A stretch of 64,000 nucleotides of DNA from positions 930,001-994,000 of the forward strand of contig CAWGJS010000001.1 in assembly GCA_963822955.1 (NCBI GenBank), in the 5' to 3' direction. Shown one piece after another: positions 51,163 to 59,128 of this stretch. Position 1 is the first letter of the stretch; every line of letters starts with the position of its first letter. The notes beneath the pieces are model-generated. The model saw nothing but the letters and a program-made list of their open reading frames with translations. It had not been told where the DNA came from and did no database searches. The DNA comes from JAJYUU01 sp963822955 (GTDB taxonomy: Bacteria; Actinomycetota; Actinomycetes; Streptosporangiales; Streptosporangiaceae). The position numbers were made by a program, and so were the translations under genes.

Positions 51163-53364
51163 TCACAAGAGCTGATCGAGGGTGATCGGCAGCGAGCGGA
51201 TGCGCCAACCGGTGGCGTGGAAAACTCCGTTGGCGATGGCGGCCGCGATGCCGACCAGGCCGATCTCGCCGATCCCTTTGACCCCGATCGGGTTGAACCG
51301 GTCAGGTTCGCCGACGAACAGCACCTCCAGGCTGGGGATGTCGGCGTTGACCGGCACGAGGTAGTCACCGAGGGTTGCGTTGGCGATCCGCCCGGTCGGG
51401 TCGGTCACCGTCTCCTCCAGCAGCGCCATCCCGATCCCGCCGACCGTGCCGCCGATGATCTGGCTGGTGGCGGTCTTCTCGTTCAGGATGCGCCCGCCGT
51501 CAATCGCGGACACGATCCGCGCGACCCGCACCAGGCCCAGATCCGGATCGACGCGGACCTCAGCAAACTGGGCGGCGAACGCGCCTGCCGGTGCCATGCC
51601 GGCGTCCTCTGGCTTGGGCGGCGCGCTGCTGCCGTCGGCGGTCAGCCCCCCGAGGCCGTGACGGGCGAGGATGTCGGAGTAGGCCTCACCGCGGGCCGGG
51701 TCGCGGCTGAGCTGGATGCGGCCGTCCCCGGCCGTCACTTCGTCGAGGCGGCAGCCGCGCAGCGGTGAACAAGGGTCGTCCGCGACCGTGTCGAGGAATG
51801 CCTGGATGACCCCGCGGCATGCGGAGTGGACGGCGCTGCCGAGCGCCATCGTCAATCCCGACCCGCCCTCCGGCGCCGCCGATGGCAGGTCGGTGTCGCC
51901 GAGTCGGAACTGAACCTCATCGAGCCGGAGGCCCAGCAGCTCGGCGGACAGCTGGGTCATCACGGTGTATGTCCCCGTGCCGATGTCGGTCGCGGCGCTG
52001 CCCACCAGCGCGGTCCCGTCCGCCCGGACGGACGCTCTGGCCTGGCAGGGCGGCTGGAACCAGAAGAAGCTGACCCCGGCCATGCCGTACCCGACCCGCC
52101 AGCTCCCGTCACGCATCGAGCCCGGCCGGGGGTCGCGGGCCGACCAGCCGAACCGCTCGGCGCCCTGCTCAAAGCAGGCGCGCAAGGCTTTGCTTGACCA
52201 CGGCAGGCCAAGCTGCGGCTGCTCCTCGGCATAGTTGCGCAGCCGCAGCTCCAGCGGGTCCATGCCGATCGCATAGGAGAGCTCGTCCATGGCGCATTCC
52301 AGCGCGAAATTGCCCTGCGCCTGACCCGGCGCCCGCATTGACGTCGGAAGCGGAATGTTCAGCCGGGCCTGCCTGTCCCGGACGTCGACGTTAGGACACG
52401 CATACGCCCAGGCGGAGTCGCACGCGACTGGCTCGTAGTTGTCGTCTTCCACCGCAATCGAGTTCATCGCCTCGTGGTTGAGTACGGTCAGCTGCCCGCC
52501 GCGGCTCGCCCCGAGCCTGACGTGCTGGATCGTCCTGGTGCGGTGCCCGACACCGGTGAACATCTCCGGGCGGGTCAGCACGAGCTTCACCGGGCGCCTG
52601 GCGGTCCGCGCGGCCAGCGCCGTCAGGACGACATGCGGCCAGGCCCGGAGGCCGGCCCCGAATCCGCCTCCGACAAATGGCACGAGCACCCGGATGCCAC
52701 TTTCGGGAACGCCGAAGGCGGCCGCGAGAGTTGCCCGGACACCCTGAGGCCACTGGGAGGAGTCGTGGACGGTGAGCGAGTCACCGACCCAGACCGCGAC
52801 CGTGGCGAACAGTCCCATCGGGTTGTTCGTCTCATCCGGGGTGGTGTAGACGGCATCGACGGTGACGTCGGCGGCTGTCAGCCCGGCCGCCACGTTGCCG
52901 CGATGCGCATCCATCCCCCACGGATCGGTCACCACCTCCGCCCGCGGGTCGTCGAGCTCCAGCAACGGCTCCGTTGCCTCGTAGTCGACCTCGATGAGGC
53001 GGCCCGCGGCATTCGCTTCCTCGGCCGTCTCGGCGACCACCACGCCGACGTACTGGCCGTAGTGCAGGATCCGGTCATCCTGCAGCGGCGGTGGCGGCTG
53101 CCGCCAGAACGGGGTGTCGGGACCGCGATTCAGGTGCGGTGCGTTGCGATGAGTGATCACGGCGAGCACGCCCGGTGCGGCCTCGGCGGCGGTGGTCTGG
53201 ACGCCGCGAATCCGCCCCGCTGCCACCGTGGCACGCACGAGCACGGCGTGCCCCATATCGGGATAGCTGAAGTCGCCAGGGTAGGCAGCTGTGCCGGTGA
53301 CCTTCAGCGGCCCGTCTACCCGGTCCACGCCCGGCCCGATCAGCCGGACAGCCTCGATCGTCAT
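51163..53364 (-). CDS. paoC: Aldehyde oxidoreductase molybdenum subunit (PaoC/YagR type)
   Basis: A 733-residue molybdenum-binding subunit of the xanthine dehydrogenase family. It has RVDGPLKVTGTAAYPGDF, VPFVGGGFGAGLRAWPHVVL, TSMRAPGQAQGNFALECAMD, TDIGTGTYTVMTQLSAELLG and GVKGIGEIGLVGIAAAIANG with the catalytic Glu. Sequence type is PaoC, the aromatic-aldehyde-oxidising group, and differs from the hydroxylase at 40949-43321. The ATG at 53364 is preceded by GAAGGGATGACGCC. It lies 27 bases after the FAD subunit. Confidence 0.87.
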   Translation of the reverse strand: MTIEAVRLIGPGVDRVDGPLKVTGTAAYPGDFSYPDMGHAVLVRATVAAGRIRGVQTTAAEAAPGVLAVITHRNAPHLNRGPDTPFWRQPPPPLQDDRILHYGQYVGVVVAETAEEANAAGRLIEVDYEATEPLLELDDPRAEVVTDPWGMDAHRGNVAAGLTAADVTVDAVYTTPDETNNPMGLFATVAVWVGDSLTVHDSSQWPQGVRATLAAAFGVPESGIRVLVPFVGGGFGAGLRAWPHVVLTALAARTARRPVKLVLTRPEMFTGVGHRTRTIQHVRLGASRGGQLTVLNHEAMNSIAVEDDNYEPVACDSAWAYACPNVDVRDRQARLNIPLPTSMRAPGQAQGNFALECAMDELSYAIGMDPLELRLRNYAEEQPQLGLPWSSKALRACFEQGAERFGWSARDPRPGSMRDGSWRVGYGMAGVSFFWFQPPCQARASVRADGTALVGSAATDIGTGTYTVMTQLSAELLGLRLDEVQFRLGDTDLPSAAPEGGSGLTMALGSAVHSACRGVIQAFLDTVADDPCSPLRGCRLDEVTAGDGRIQLSRDPARGEAYSDILARHGLGGLTADGSSAPPKPEDAGMAPAGAFAAQFAEVRVDPDLGLVRVARIVSAIDGGRILNEKTATSQIIGGTVGGIGMALLEETVTDPTGRIANATLGDYLVPVNADIPSLEVLFVGEPDRFNPIGVKGIGEIGLVGIAAAIANGVFHATGWRIRSLPITLDQLL

Positions 53365-53390
53365 GGCGTCATCCCTTCACGGTGCGCACA

Positions 53391-54380
53391 TCACGGGGCG
53401 TCTGTCACGGTGTGCAGGGCTCGCACCAGCGTCCGCTTCGCCAGCTCGACCTTGAACGCCGTACCGGGCACGGTGAACGGGTCGCGCACCGCGACCTCGG
53501 CGGCGGCGCGAAAAGTTTCGTCGCTGGCCGGCTCGCCGCGCAGCACCTGCTCAGCGTCGAAGGCGCGCCACGGGATCGTGCCGACCCCGCCCAGGCCAAT
53601 CCGCGCCGTCCGGGTCACCCCGCCGTCAAGCACAACGGCTACCGCTGCCGATGCCAGCGCGAACTCATATGAGGTGCGGTCGCGGACCTTCAGGTACGCC
53701 GATCGTGCGGCCGGGGGCAGCAGCGGAATCTCGATCTCGGTGATCAGCTCGCCATGCGCGAGCACAGTCTCGATGTCGGGCGTATCCCTGGGCTCCAGGT
53801 AGAACTCGGTCATCGGCACCCGGTGCACGCCGCTCGGGCCGAGGATCTGCACGATCGTGTCCAGCGTCACGAGCGACACAGCCAGGTCGGAGGCGTTCAG
53901 CGCGATGCAGTTCTTCGATGCGCCCAGGATCGCGTGCATCCGGGCGGGACCCCGCACCGCAGCGCAGCCGCTTCCCGGCTCCCGCTTGTTGCAGGCGTCG
54001 ACTGCCGGGTCGCGGAAGTACCGGCAGCGGGTGCGCTGCAGCAGGTTGCCACCGATGGTGGCCATGTTGCGGAGCTGGACCGATGCGCTCCGCAGCAGCG
54101 CCTCACGGACGAGCGGCAGGCGCGCAGACACGACGGGGTCGGCGGCGAGTTCTTCCATCGTCGTGGTGGCGCCCACGCGGATCGCGTCGGCTTCAGCGGT
54201 AATCCACTTCAGCGGCAGCCGGGTGATGTCGACCAGCCGGTCCGGCGAGATGATGCCGTCCTTCAGCATCAGATCCACTTCAGTGGTGCCGCCGGCGAGA
54301 TAGTCGGCATCCGGATCGGCAGTGACCGTCGCCACCGCCTGCGCTGGCTCGGTGGCCTGGATGTACTCGAACGGGCGCAT
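53391..54380 (-). CDS. paoB: Aldehyde oxidoreductase FAD and [4Fe-4S] subunit (PaoB/YagS type)
   Basis: A 329-residue FAD subunit. It has DYLAGGTTEVDLMLKDGIIS, ATIGGNLLQRTRCRYFRDP and ACNKREPGSGCAAV; the cysteines in this insertion are those of the extra [4Fe-4S] cluster typical of PaoB. The end is the CODH-like FAD C-terminal domain. The start is ATG 54380, two bases after the Fe-S subunit stop; a longer frame into that gene is rejected because it shadows it. Confidence 0.88.
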   Translation of the reverse strand: MRPFEYIQATEPAQAVATVTADPDADYLAGGTTEVDLMLKDGIISPDRLVDITRLPLKWITAEADAIRVGATTTMEELAADPVVSARLPLVREALLRSASVQLRNMATIGGNLLQRTRCRYFRDPAVDACNKREPGSGCAAVRGPARMHAILGASKNCIALNASDLAVSLVTLDTIVQILGPSGVHRVPMTEFYLEPRDTPDIETVLAHGELITEIEIPLLPPAARSAYLKVRDRTSYEFALASAAVAVVLDGGVTRTARIGLGGVGTIPWRAFDAEQVLRGEPASDETFRAAAEVAVRDPFTVPGTAFKVELAKRTLVRALHTVTDAP

Positions 54381-54382
54381 GG

Positions 54383-54889
54383 CTACCTGCTTCCTCGCCC
54401 GGCGACCTCGCGGATCGCGGCCACGATGTTGACGTACGCACCGCAGCGGCAGATATTGCCGCTCATGAACTCGCGAATGTCCTCGTCGCTGCCCGCGCGG
54501 CCCTCGCCGAGCAGCCCGACCGCCGACATGATCTGGCCGGGCGTGCAGTAGCCGCACTGGAACGCGTCGTGCCGGATGAACGCGTCCTGCACCGGGTGGC
54601 GAACGCCGTTGCTGGTGAGGCCCTCGATGGTTACCACCTCGCGGCCGTCGCATTGCGCCGCCAGCGTCAGGCAGGACAGCATCCGCCTGCCGTCGACCAG
54701 GACAGTGCAGGCGCCGCAGGCGCCCTGGTCGCAGCCCTTCTTCGTACCGGTCAGCCCGAGCCGGTCACGCAGCACGTCGAGCAATGTGGCCCGCGCGTCG
54801 ATCTGCAGTCGCTCGGACCGTCCGTTGATCCGGATCCTCGCGGCAACCTGCGGAATCGTGCCCTGGTGATCGTGGTCGACATCCCTCAC
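54383..54889 (-). CDS. paoA: Aldehyde oxidoreductase [2Fe-2S] subunit (PaoA/YagT type)
   Basis: A 168-residue subunit with the plant-type cluster site KKGCDQGACGACTVLVDG plus MLSC and the second site QCGYCTPGQI with ICRCGAYVN. Unlike E. coli PaoA it has no twin-arginine signal, so the enzyme should be cytoplasmic. The GTG at 54889 starts the three-gene paoABC-like operon, which points toward psuK-psuG and may extend into them (31 bases between paoC and psuK). Confidence 0.88.
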   Translation of the reverse strand: MRDVDHDHQGTIPQVAARIRINGRSERLQIDARATLLDVLRDRLGLTGTKKGCDQGACGACTVLVDGRRMLSCLTLAAQCDGREVVTIEGLTSNGVRHPVQDAFIRHDAFQCGYCTPGQIMSAVGLLGEGRAGSDEDIREFMSGNICRCGAYVNIVAAIREVAGRGSR

Positions 54890-55227
54890 GGCAGCGGCTC
54901 CTCCCCACGATGAAGGCGCTCTCCACGGTCATGGGCAACGGCCACGAGTGGTGGCCTTAGCGGCAGCACGTGCCAGCGATATCCGTGGAGCAACAGCCCA
55001 GCAGCATTCAGCGCTGGTCGCCACGGGCGAATGAGTTGTCGTTGATACCCCCCGTAACCCGACGGTAAACAAGCCTCAAACCGCATAAGTCCGCCAGTCT
55101 GCCCCGCCCTCTACTCGCGCTGGAACGGGACGGCACGGAATGGAACGCCGCCATCGAAGAGGGCTCACTGACCGTTCGGACGGTGGGTGTCGCAGACGGC
55201 AACGTGCCGAGAGGGTGGGGAAAGACA
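54890..55227. other. Divergent intergenic region, no gene seen
   Basis: This 338-base gap lies between the leftward aldehyde-oxidoreductase operon and the rightward secreted protein gene. It has no ORF with a family match or a good ribosome-binding site. It is less GC-rich at 55060-55085 (AAACAAGCCTCAAACCGCAT) and should hold both promoters, but I cannot assign elements. Confidence 0.4.
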
Positions 55228-56376
55228 ATGAGAATGAGATGCGTCTTCGCGAGGGTTGCTGCCGGGCTGTGCACGCTGGGGCTCGGACTGACGCTCTGGG
55301 CAGTGGCCCCGGCCGCTCAGGCCGCGCCGACGGCCACCTACAAGTACACGCTCAGCAAGATCGCCTTCACGGGCCCGCGCCTCGCGATCGCCGCTACCGA
55401 CAGCCACGGCGACCTGTATTACTTCTGGCAGAAGGTCGGCACCACCAAGTGGCACAAGCAACTGGTGGCGGGCGGCGGTCACGGGCAGGCCTACAGCAAG
55501 CCGTCGATTGTCTGGACCGGCAGCACGGTCATGATCGCCACCCTGGATGCCTCTGGTGACCTGGTCGCTTACACCCAGCACAGCAGCACCTGGAAGCGCA
55601 AGGTGGTAGCCAAGGCCGCGGGCCACCGGTACCAGGCTCCGTCGATCGCGGCCGTCCCCGGAGGGGCAGTGCTGATCACCGCCGGCAAGCCTGGTCAGCT
55701 GACATCCTTCGAGCAGGCGTCCCCTGGGAGCAGCTGGACTGAGCAGACAGTCGGGTTCGGCAACTTCGGCTCTCCCTCGATCATCACCGCTTATGACACC
55801 CTCATCTCGAGGTACCTGGCGCTGATCACGGCGACCAGCGGCGGCACCCTCTACTTCTGGTGGGAGCGGCTGGACGTTCCGAGCTGGCATCAGGAGACCG
55901 TCGCCACTGCCGGCCCCGGCGGGAGCTACGCCGGCGGTTCGCTCGCCGCGACCACGACCAAGCTAGAGATCACTGCGGCGACCACAGCCGGAGCCGTGGA
56001 CACCTGGTCACAGTCAATCGGTGGCAGCGGCTGGAGCGAGCAGACGGTCGCCACCGGCAGCGGCGGCCAGTACTCCCACCCGGCGTTCACCTGGACCGGG
56101 CCGGTAAACGGCGGGTCCGTCTCCTATCTCGTCATCGCCGCGACCAGCAAGACCGGAAAGCTCGCGTACTGGTGGCAGCAGTTCGGCTTGACCTCGTGGA
56201 ATCCGGAGACGGTGGCAACAGCCGGCAAGCACGCCGCTTATGCCAACCCCGCCATCTCGGTCACCGGCAAGTCGGTCATCATCACGGCGATCAACACCAA
56301 GCCAGGCAGCGTGTACTTCTGGTACCAGCCCTTCAACACCAATCCCTGGCACAAGCAGCTGGTCGCAGCCGGGTGA
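55228..56376 (+). CDS. Secreted beta-propeller-like protein, unknown function
   Basis: A 382-residue protein with a Sec signal (RMRCVFARVAAGLCTLGLGL, then AVAPAAQAA, cleavage likely after AQA). The mature part is made of repeated blade-like units of about 45-60 residues. Each holds an I-A-A-T/I-T-A strand, a G-x-L/V-x-(Y/F)-(F/W)-(W/Y) strand and a W-(H/S/N)-x-(E/K)-x-(T/L)-V-A segment; examples are GDLYYFWQKVG with KWHKQLVAGG and TLYFWWERLD with SWHQETVATA. I count about six. This suggests a lectin- or hydrolase-like propeller outside the cell. ATG 55228 follows GTGGGGAAAG; GTG 55183 is less likely. No close family recognised. Confidence 0.7.
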   Translation: MRMRCVFARVAAGLCTLGLGLTLWAVAPAAQAAPTATYKYTLSKIAFTGPRLAIAATDSHGDLYYFWQKVGTTKWHKQLVAGGGHGQAYSKPSIVWTGSTVMIATLDASGDLVAYTQHSSTWKRKVVAKAAGHRYQAPSIAAVPGGAVLITAGKPGQLTSFEQASPGSSWTEQTVGFGNFGSPSIITAYDTLISRYLALITATSGGTLYFWWERLDVPSWHQETVATAGPGGSYAGGSLAATTTKLEITAATTAGAVDTWSQSIGGSGWSEQTVATGSGGQYSHPAFTWTGPVNGGSVSYLVIAATSKTGKLAYWWQQFGLTSWNPETVATAGKHAAYANPAISVTGKSVIITAINTKPGSVYFWYQPFNTNPWHKQLVAAG

Positions 56377-56411
56377 TCTGTCCTGTCTAGCTGAGCATTC
56401 CGCCCGCCGTC

Positions 56412-56451
56412 CCCCGTTCCCGTACGCACAGATGTAAAGCCGGGAACGGGG
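56412..56451. terminator. Inverted repeat, likely bidirectional terminator
   Basis: CCCCGTTCCC (56412-56421) and GGGAACGGGG (56442-56451) are a perfect 10-base inverted repeat with a 20-base loop. It lies between the convergent secreted-protein gene (ends 56376) and vapC (ends 56583). There is no T-run on either strand, as is common for actinobacterial terminators. Confidence 0.5.
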
Positions 56452-56582
56452 CCGTCGGGGCCAGTCCGCGTGGTGGTTCCCCGGCAGCGCGACCGGCCTG
56501 CGGCCGCACGATGACCTGCTGAGTCAGTTCCCGTACCTCGGTGTCCCGAACGCCTAGCGGGCTGAGTTCGCTGCCGCAGGTG

Positions 56583-57008
56583 CTACAGGTCGGCGGGGAG
56601 GATCGCGAAGACACCGCCCTGCGGGGGCTTGACCGCCCGGAAGTGCCGGTGATCGAAAGTAAGTATGCGCTGTGTGTTGTAGCGGTCGGGCTGGGTCAGG
56701 CTCATGGTGTGAGCATCGGCGATACCGAGTTTCGAGTCGGCGTACTGCCGAGCTAGCTGCGCAACACGCGCTGCATCCCCGGCGGTGAACTCGGCGACCT
56801 GGTAGACCCCATCAGCCAGGTCATTCAGCAGGATCAGCTCGGCAGCTGCGCCAGACCTCGTCATGAGCAGGTAATCGACCTCGGCCAGGACGAAGGGCGA
56901 CACGATCAGCGCGCCCGCCTCAGCGTCCAGGAGCTCACGAACGGCCGGACCATCGGGGTCGCTCTCGTCGTAGGCAGCGATCAGGCCGCTGGTGTCACAG
57001 ATGATCAT
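56583..57008 (-). CDS. vapC: PIN-domain toxin (VapC type)
   Basis: A 141-residue PIN-domain ribonuclease. Acidic active-site residues are visible in MIICDTSGLIAAYDESDPDG, SPFVLAEVDYLLM and KLGIADAHTMSL, in the expected order, with a final LTFDHRHF. VapC toxins cut tRNA or rRNA and are neutralised by the partner antitoxin. The ATG overlaps the antitoxin stop (ATGA at 57005-57008), the usual vapBC layout. The RNA target is unknown. Confidence 0.88.
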   Translation of the reverse strand: MIICDTSGLIAAYDESDPDGPAVRELLDAEAGALIVSPFVLAEVDYLLMTRSGAAAELILLNDLADGVYQVAEFTAGDAARVAQLARQYADSKLGIADAHTMSLTQPDRYNTQRILTFDHRHFRAVKPPQGGVFAILPADL

Positions 57009-57232
57009 TCCTGGCCGAAGCCTTCGGCCAGGACGTCATCCACCTTCCGGGCAAGGCCGGGCTCGTCAAACCGGATGGTTCCCCATCGCCCTCGCGTGCG
57101 GGGAAGCACCTCGCTCACACGCCGCTCGATCGCGGACCGGATGAACTCGGCCTCGGACTGCCCCTCGCGCCGGGCAGCCTCGGTCAGCCGGTGCTTAGTG
57201 TTCTCCGGCAAGTAGACGGTCGTACGTACCAT
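57005..57232 (-). CDS. vapB: Ribbon-helix-helix antitoxin (VapB type)
   Basis: A 75-residue antitoxin. The N-terminal strand and helices MVRTTVYLPENTKHRLTEAA and EFIRSAIERRV form a ribbon-helix-helix DNA-binding domain. The acidic tail (RFDEPGLARKVDDVLAEGF) should bind and block the PIN toxin. The ATG at 57232 sits inside a repeated ATATGGTAC element, so the mRNA may have little or no leader; a longer frame to 57418 has no family support. Confidence 0.82.
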   Translation of the reverse strand: MVRTTVYLPENTKHRLTEAARREGQSEAEFIRSAIERRVSEVLPRTRGRWGTIRFDEPGLARKVDDVLAEGFGQE

Positions 57233-57250
57233 ATGTAGATGGTACCATAT
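57226..57250 (-). promoter_or_regulatory. Repeated element overlapping the vapB start, candidate antitoxin operator
   Basis: On the minus strand ATATGGTAC occurs twice, 16 bases apart start to start (57250-57242 and 57234-57226). The first copy is part of the perfect palindrome ATGGTACCAT (57239-57248), and the second contains the vapB start codon. TATATA just upstream could be the -10 element. Such repeats are typical targets for ribbon-helix-helix autorepression by VapB or the VapBC complex. Confidence 0.5.
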
Positions 57251-57354
57251 ATATAGGGTACACGAACCTGGGTGCCATGGCAGCGGCGCCGGCACGAGGT
57301 AGCCACCGTGGCTCCGGCGACAGTCGGCCTGATCCCGGCCGTTCCACGACCCTC

Positions 57355-57388
57355 GCGACGTCCCCGGTGAGATCACCGGGGACGTCGC
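57355..57388. terminator. Near-perfect 34-base palindrome, likely terminator
   Basis: GCGACGTCCCCGGTGA and its exact complement TCACCGGGGACGTCGC are separated by two bases (GA). The 16-base arms make this the strongest hairpin in the window. No T-run follows on either strand. It lies downstream of the leftward oxygenase gene and just upstream of the vapB promoter, so it could insulate vapBC from read-through. Confidence 0.45.
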
Positions 57389-57553
57389 ATGTGCCCGTAA
57401 GTAGCTAACGGTCTCCACGCCTCTCCCCTCCAGAAGCCCGGATGCCTTATAACGGAAAACGTATCGCTAGCTACTCTTGTGCGGAGGAATCAGTTGCCTT
57501 CATCATAACTTGCTTCGATATCAGTCGTCTAGAGCCAATTTAGCCAACGAATC

Positions 57554-57576
57554 CGGAAGCGCGTCTCACGCTTCCG
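57554..57576. terminator. Hairpin after the carotenoid oxygenase gene
   Basis: CGGAAGCG (57554-57561) and CGCTTCCG (57569-57576) form an eight-base stem with a seven-base loop, about 70 bases past the stop of the leftward oxygenase gene. The position suits a terminator. There is no U-tract after it. Confidence 0.4.
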
Positions 57577-57643
57577 CCGCGGAATCCGAGGCGCGCCCAG
57601 CGTGCTGCGGACGACGTGCGAAACTGCCGTAAATGACAGCCGG

Positions 57644-59011
57644 TCAGCGGTCAGCTATCCAGCTCCCATGGAAGCCGAGCGGCACTCTCGCAGGAAGGTG
57701 GACAGTCGCAACGGGCTCGCCGAGGAAGTCCTGCGCGGCGAGGATGACGAGGTCAGAGGCGCTGCGCTCGGGATTGTGGACGAACGCCATCACGTAACCG
57801 TCGTCCTCGGCCGAGCCGGGCGAGGACGGCGCGAATACTGCCTCGCCGACGGTCGCGTCCCGGCCGAACTCGCGCGCCTGGGTCGTTCCGCTCACCAGGT
57901 CGTGCCGGAGCAGGGCGTTAGCGAAAGCGTCGTCGCCGAAGTCACCGGCGGCCGTGATCGCGCGGCTGACCTCGCCGATCACCGCGCTGTATCCGTACCG
58001 GTGCTGCTTCGACACGACGCGGTCATCGACCCGCGGGAACTCCTGGCCCCGGTCATCCAGGCGCTGCTGCGAGATCTTGCCGGCGTCGGGGTCGATGATC
58101 CACCGGTCCAGCGTCACCGGCCCGTGCGCGGCCCACAGCGTGGAGACGTCGAACGACTGGTTGTACTGGCAGAGGTCGACCACGACCCGGCCGTTGTCGT
58201 CGTAGGCGTTCAGGCAGTGGAAGACCCAGCACGGGTCGATCTCGATCCAGCGCACGCCCGAGCTGCCGTCGCGCGGCAGCACCCCGATACGGGCCTGGTG
58301 CTCGGGGTTCCAGACGTAGGGCAGTTCCCGCCCGGCCGTCACGGCGTTCAGGCTGAACGTGACCGGCAGGTCCAGCAGGATCACGTAACGGCTCGTGAGC
58401 GCGAAATCGTGCATCATCGGCCCGTCCGGCACCGGGATGTTCGTGGTGCGCGTTACCTTGCCTGTTGCATCGACGATCACGTGCTGCACGTAGTCCCACG
58501 CCCAGAAGTAGGCGATGGCGTGCAGCTCGCCCGTCTCGCGGTCGAGCTTGGTGTGGGCGGCGAATCCGCCCGGCAATGTGCCGCCGAAGTCGCACGGGCC
58601 GACGGTCTCCAGCTCATCGGTCAGCTCATACGGCAGCGGCCCTGCCTCCACGGTCGCCAGCGTGCGGCCCCCGTGGCTGATGATGTGCGTGTTGGCGGCG
58701 AAGTCCATGTTCTCGTGCACCGGGCCGCCCGGCCATTGCTCGTCGTGAGCCGCCGCAACCGCCTTCGAGCGCACCCACCGGTTGCGGTACCACTCCGCCT
58801 TGCCATCCCGCAACCGGACGCCGTGCACCATGCCAGCGCCCAGGAACCAGTGATAGTCCGGGTCATCCAGGCCGAGCGGGTTCGGGCCATTGCGCAGGTA
58901 ACGACCGGTTAGCGCGGCAGGCACCTGGCCGGTAACCGGAAGGTCGAACGCTGTGACCTCCTCCGTTACCGGGGCGAATGATCCTTGCAGGAAGCGACCG
59001 GGGTCAGGCAT
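57644..59011 (-). CDS. Carotenoid cleavage oxygenase family protein
   Basis: A 455-residue seven-bladed propeller enzyme. The four iron-ligand histidines are visible in AAHTKLDRETGE, MMHDFALTSRY, VFHCLNAYDD and LGFHGSWI; the N-terminus has TGRYLRNGPNPLGLDDPDYH, typical of the family. It cleaves a carotenoid, apocarotenoid or stilbene double bond with O2; the substrate is unknown. ATG 59011 has AAGGA seven bases upstream; a longer in-frame start at 59086 adds residues with no match. No carotenoid synthesis gene is nearby. Confidence 0.9.
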   Translation of the reverse strand: MPDPGRFLQGSFAPVTEEVTAFDLPVTGQVPAALTGRYLRNGPNPLGLDDPDYHWFLGAGMVHGVRLRDGKAEWYRNRWVRSKAVAAAHDEQWPGGPVHENMDFAANTHIISHGGRTLATVEAGPLPYELTDELETVGPCDFGGTLPGGFAAHTKLDRETGELHAIAYFWAWDYVQHVIVDATGKVTRTTNIPVPDGPMMHDFALTSRYVILLDLPVTFSLNAVTAGRELPYVWNPEHQARIGVLPRDGSSGVRWIEIDPCWVFHCLNAYDDNGRVVVDLCQYNQSFDVSTLWAAHGPVTLDRWIIDPDAGKISQQRLDDRGQEFPRVDDRVVSKQHRYGYSAVIGEVSRAITAAGDFGDDAFANALLRHDLVSGTTQAREFGRDATVGEAVFAPSSPGSAEDDGYVMAFVHNPERSASDLVILAAQDFLGEPVATVHLPARVPLGFHGSWIADR

Positions 59012-59128
59012 CGGATGTCCTTCCGGTTCGTGGGCGAGTAGACCTACCCGCCGCGAGCACGCAGCCATCATCGCCCGGCCCGACATCGTCCGCCATCCCC
59101 CTCATGAACGTTGGCCGGGAGGTGATCG

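Larger units (their letters stand above)
57251..57643. other. Intergenic region with two inverted repeats, no gene seen
   Basis: About 390 bases between the vapB promoter and the 3' end of the leftward carotenoid oxygenase gene. It contains two strong hairpins, listed separately, and an AT-richer stretch (about 57440-57550). I see no coding frame with a family match. Transcripts from the oxygenase gene would end here. Confidence 0.5.

Noticed and set aside
57602..58912. 436-codon plus-strand ORF opposite the carotenoid oxygenase
   Set aside because: It is antisense to an intact, well-conserved enzyme and shows no domain or ribosome-binding site.
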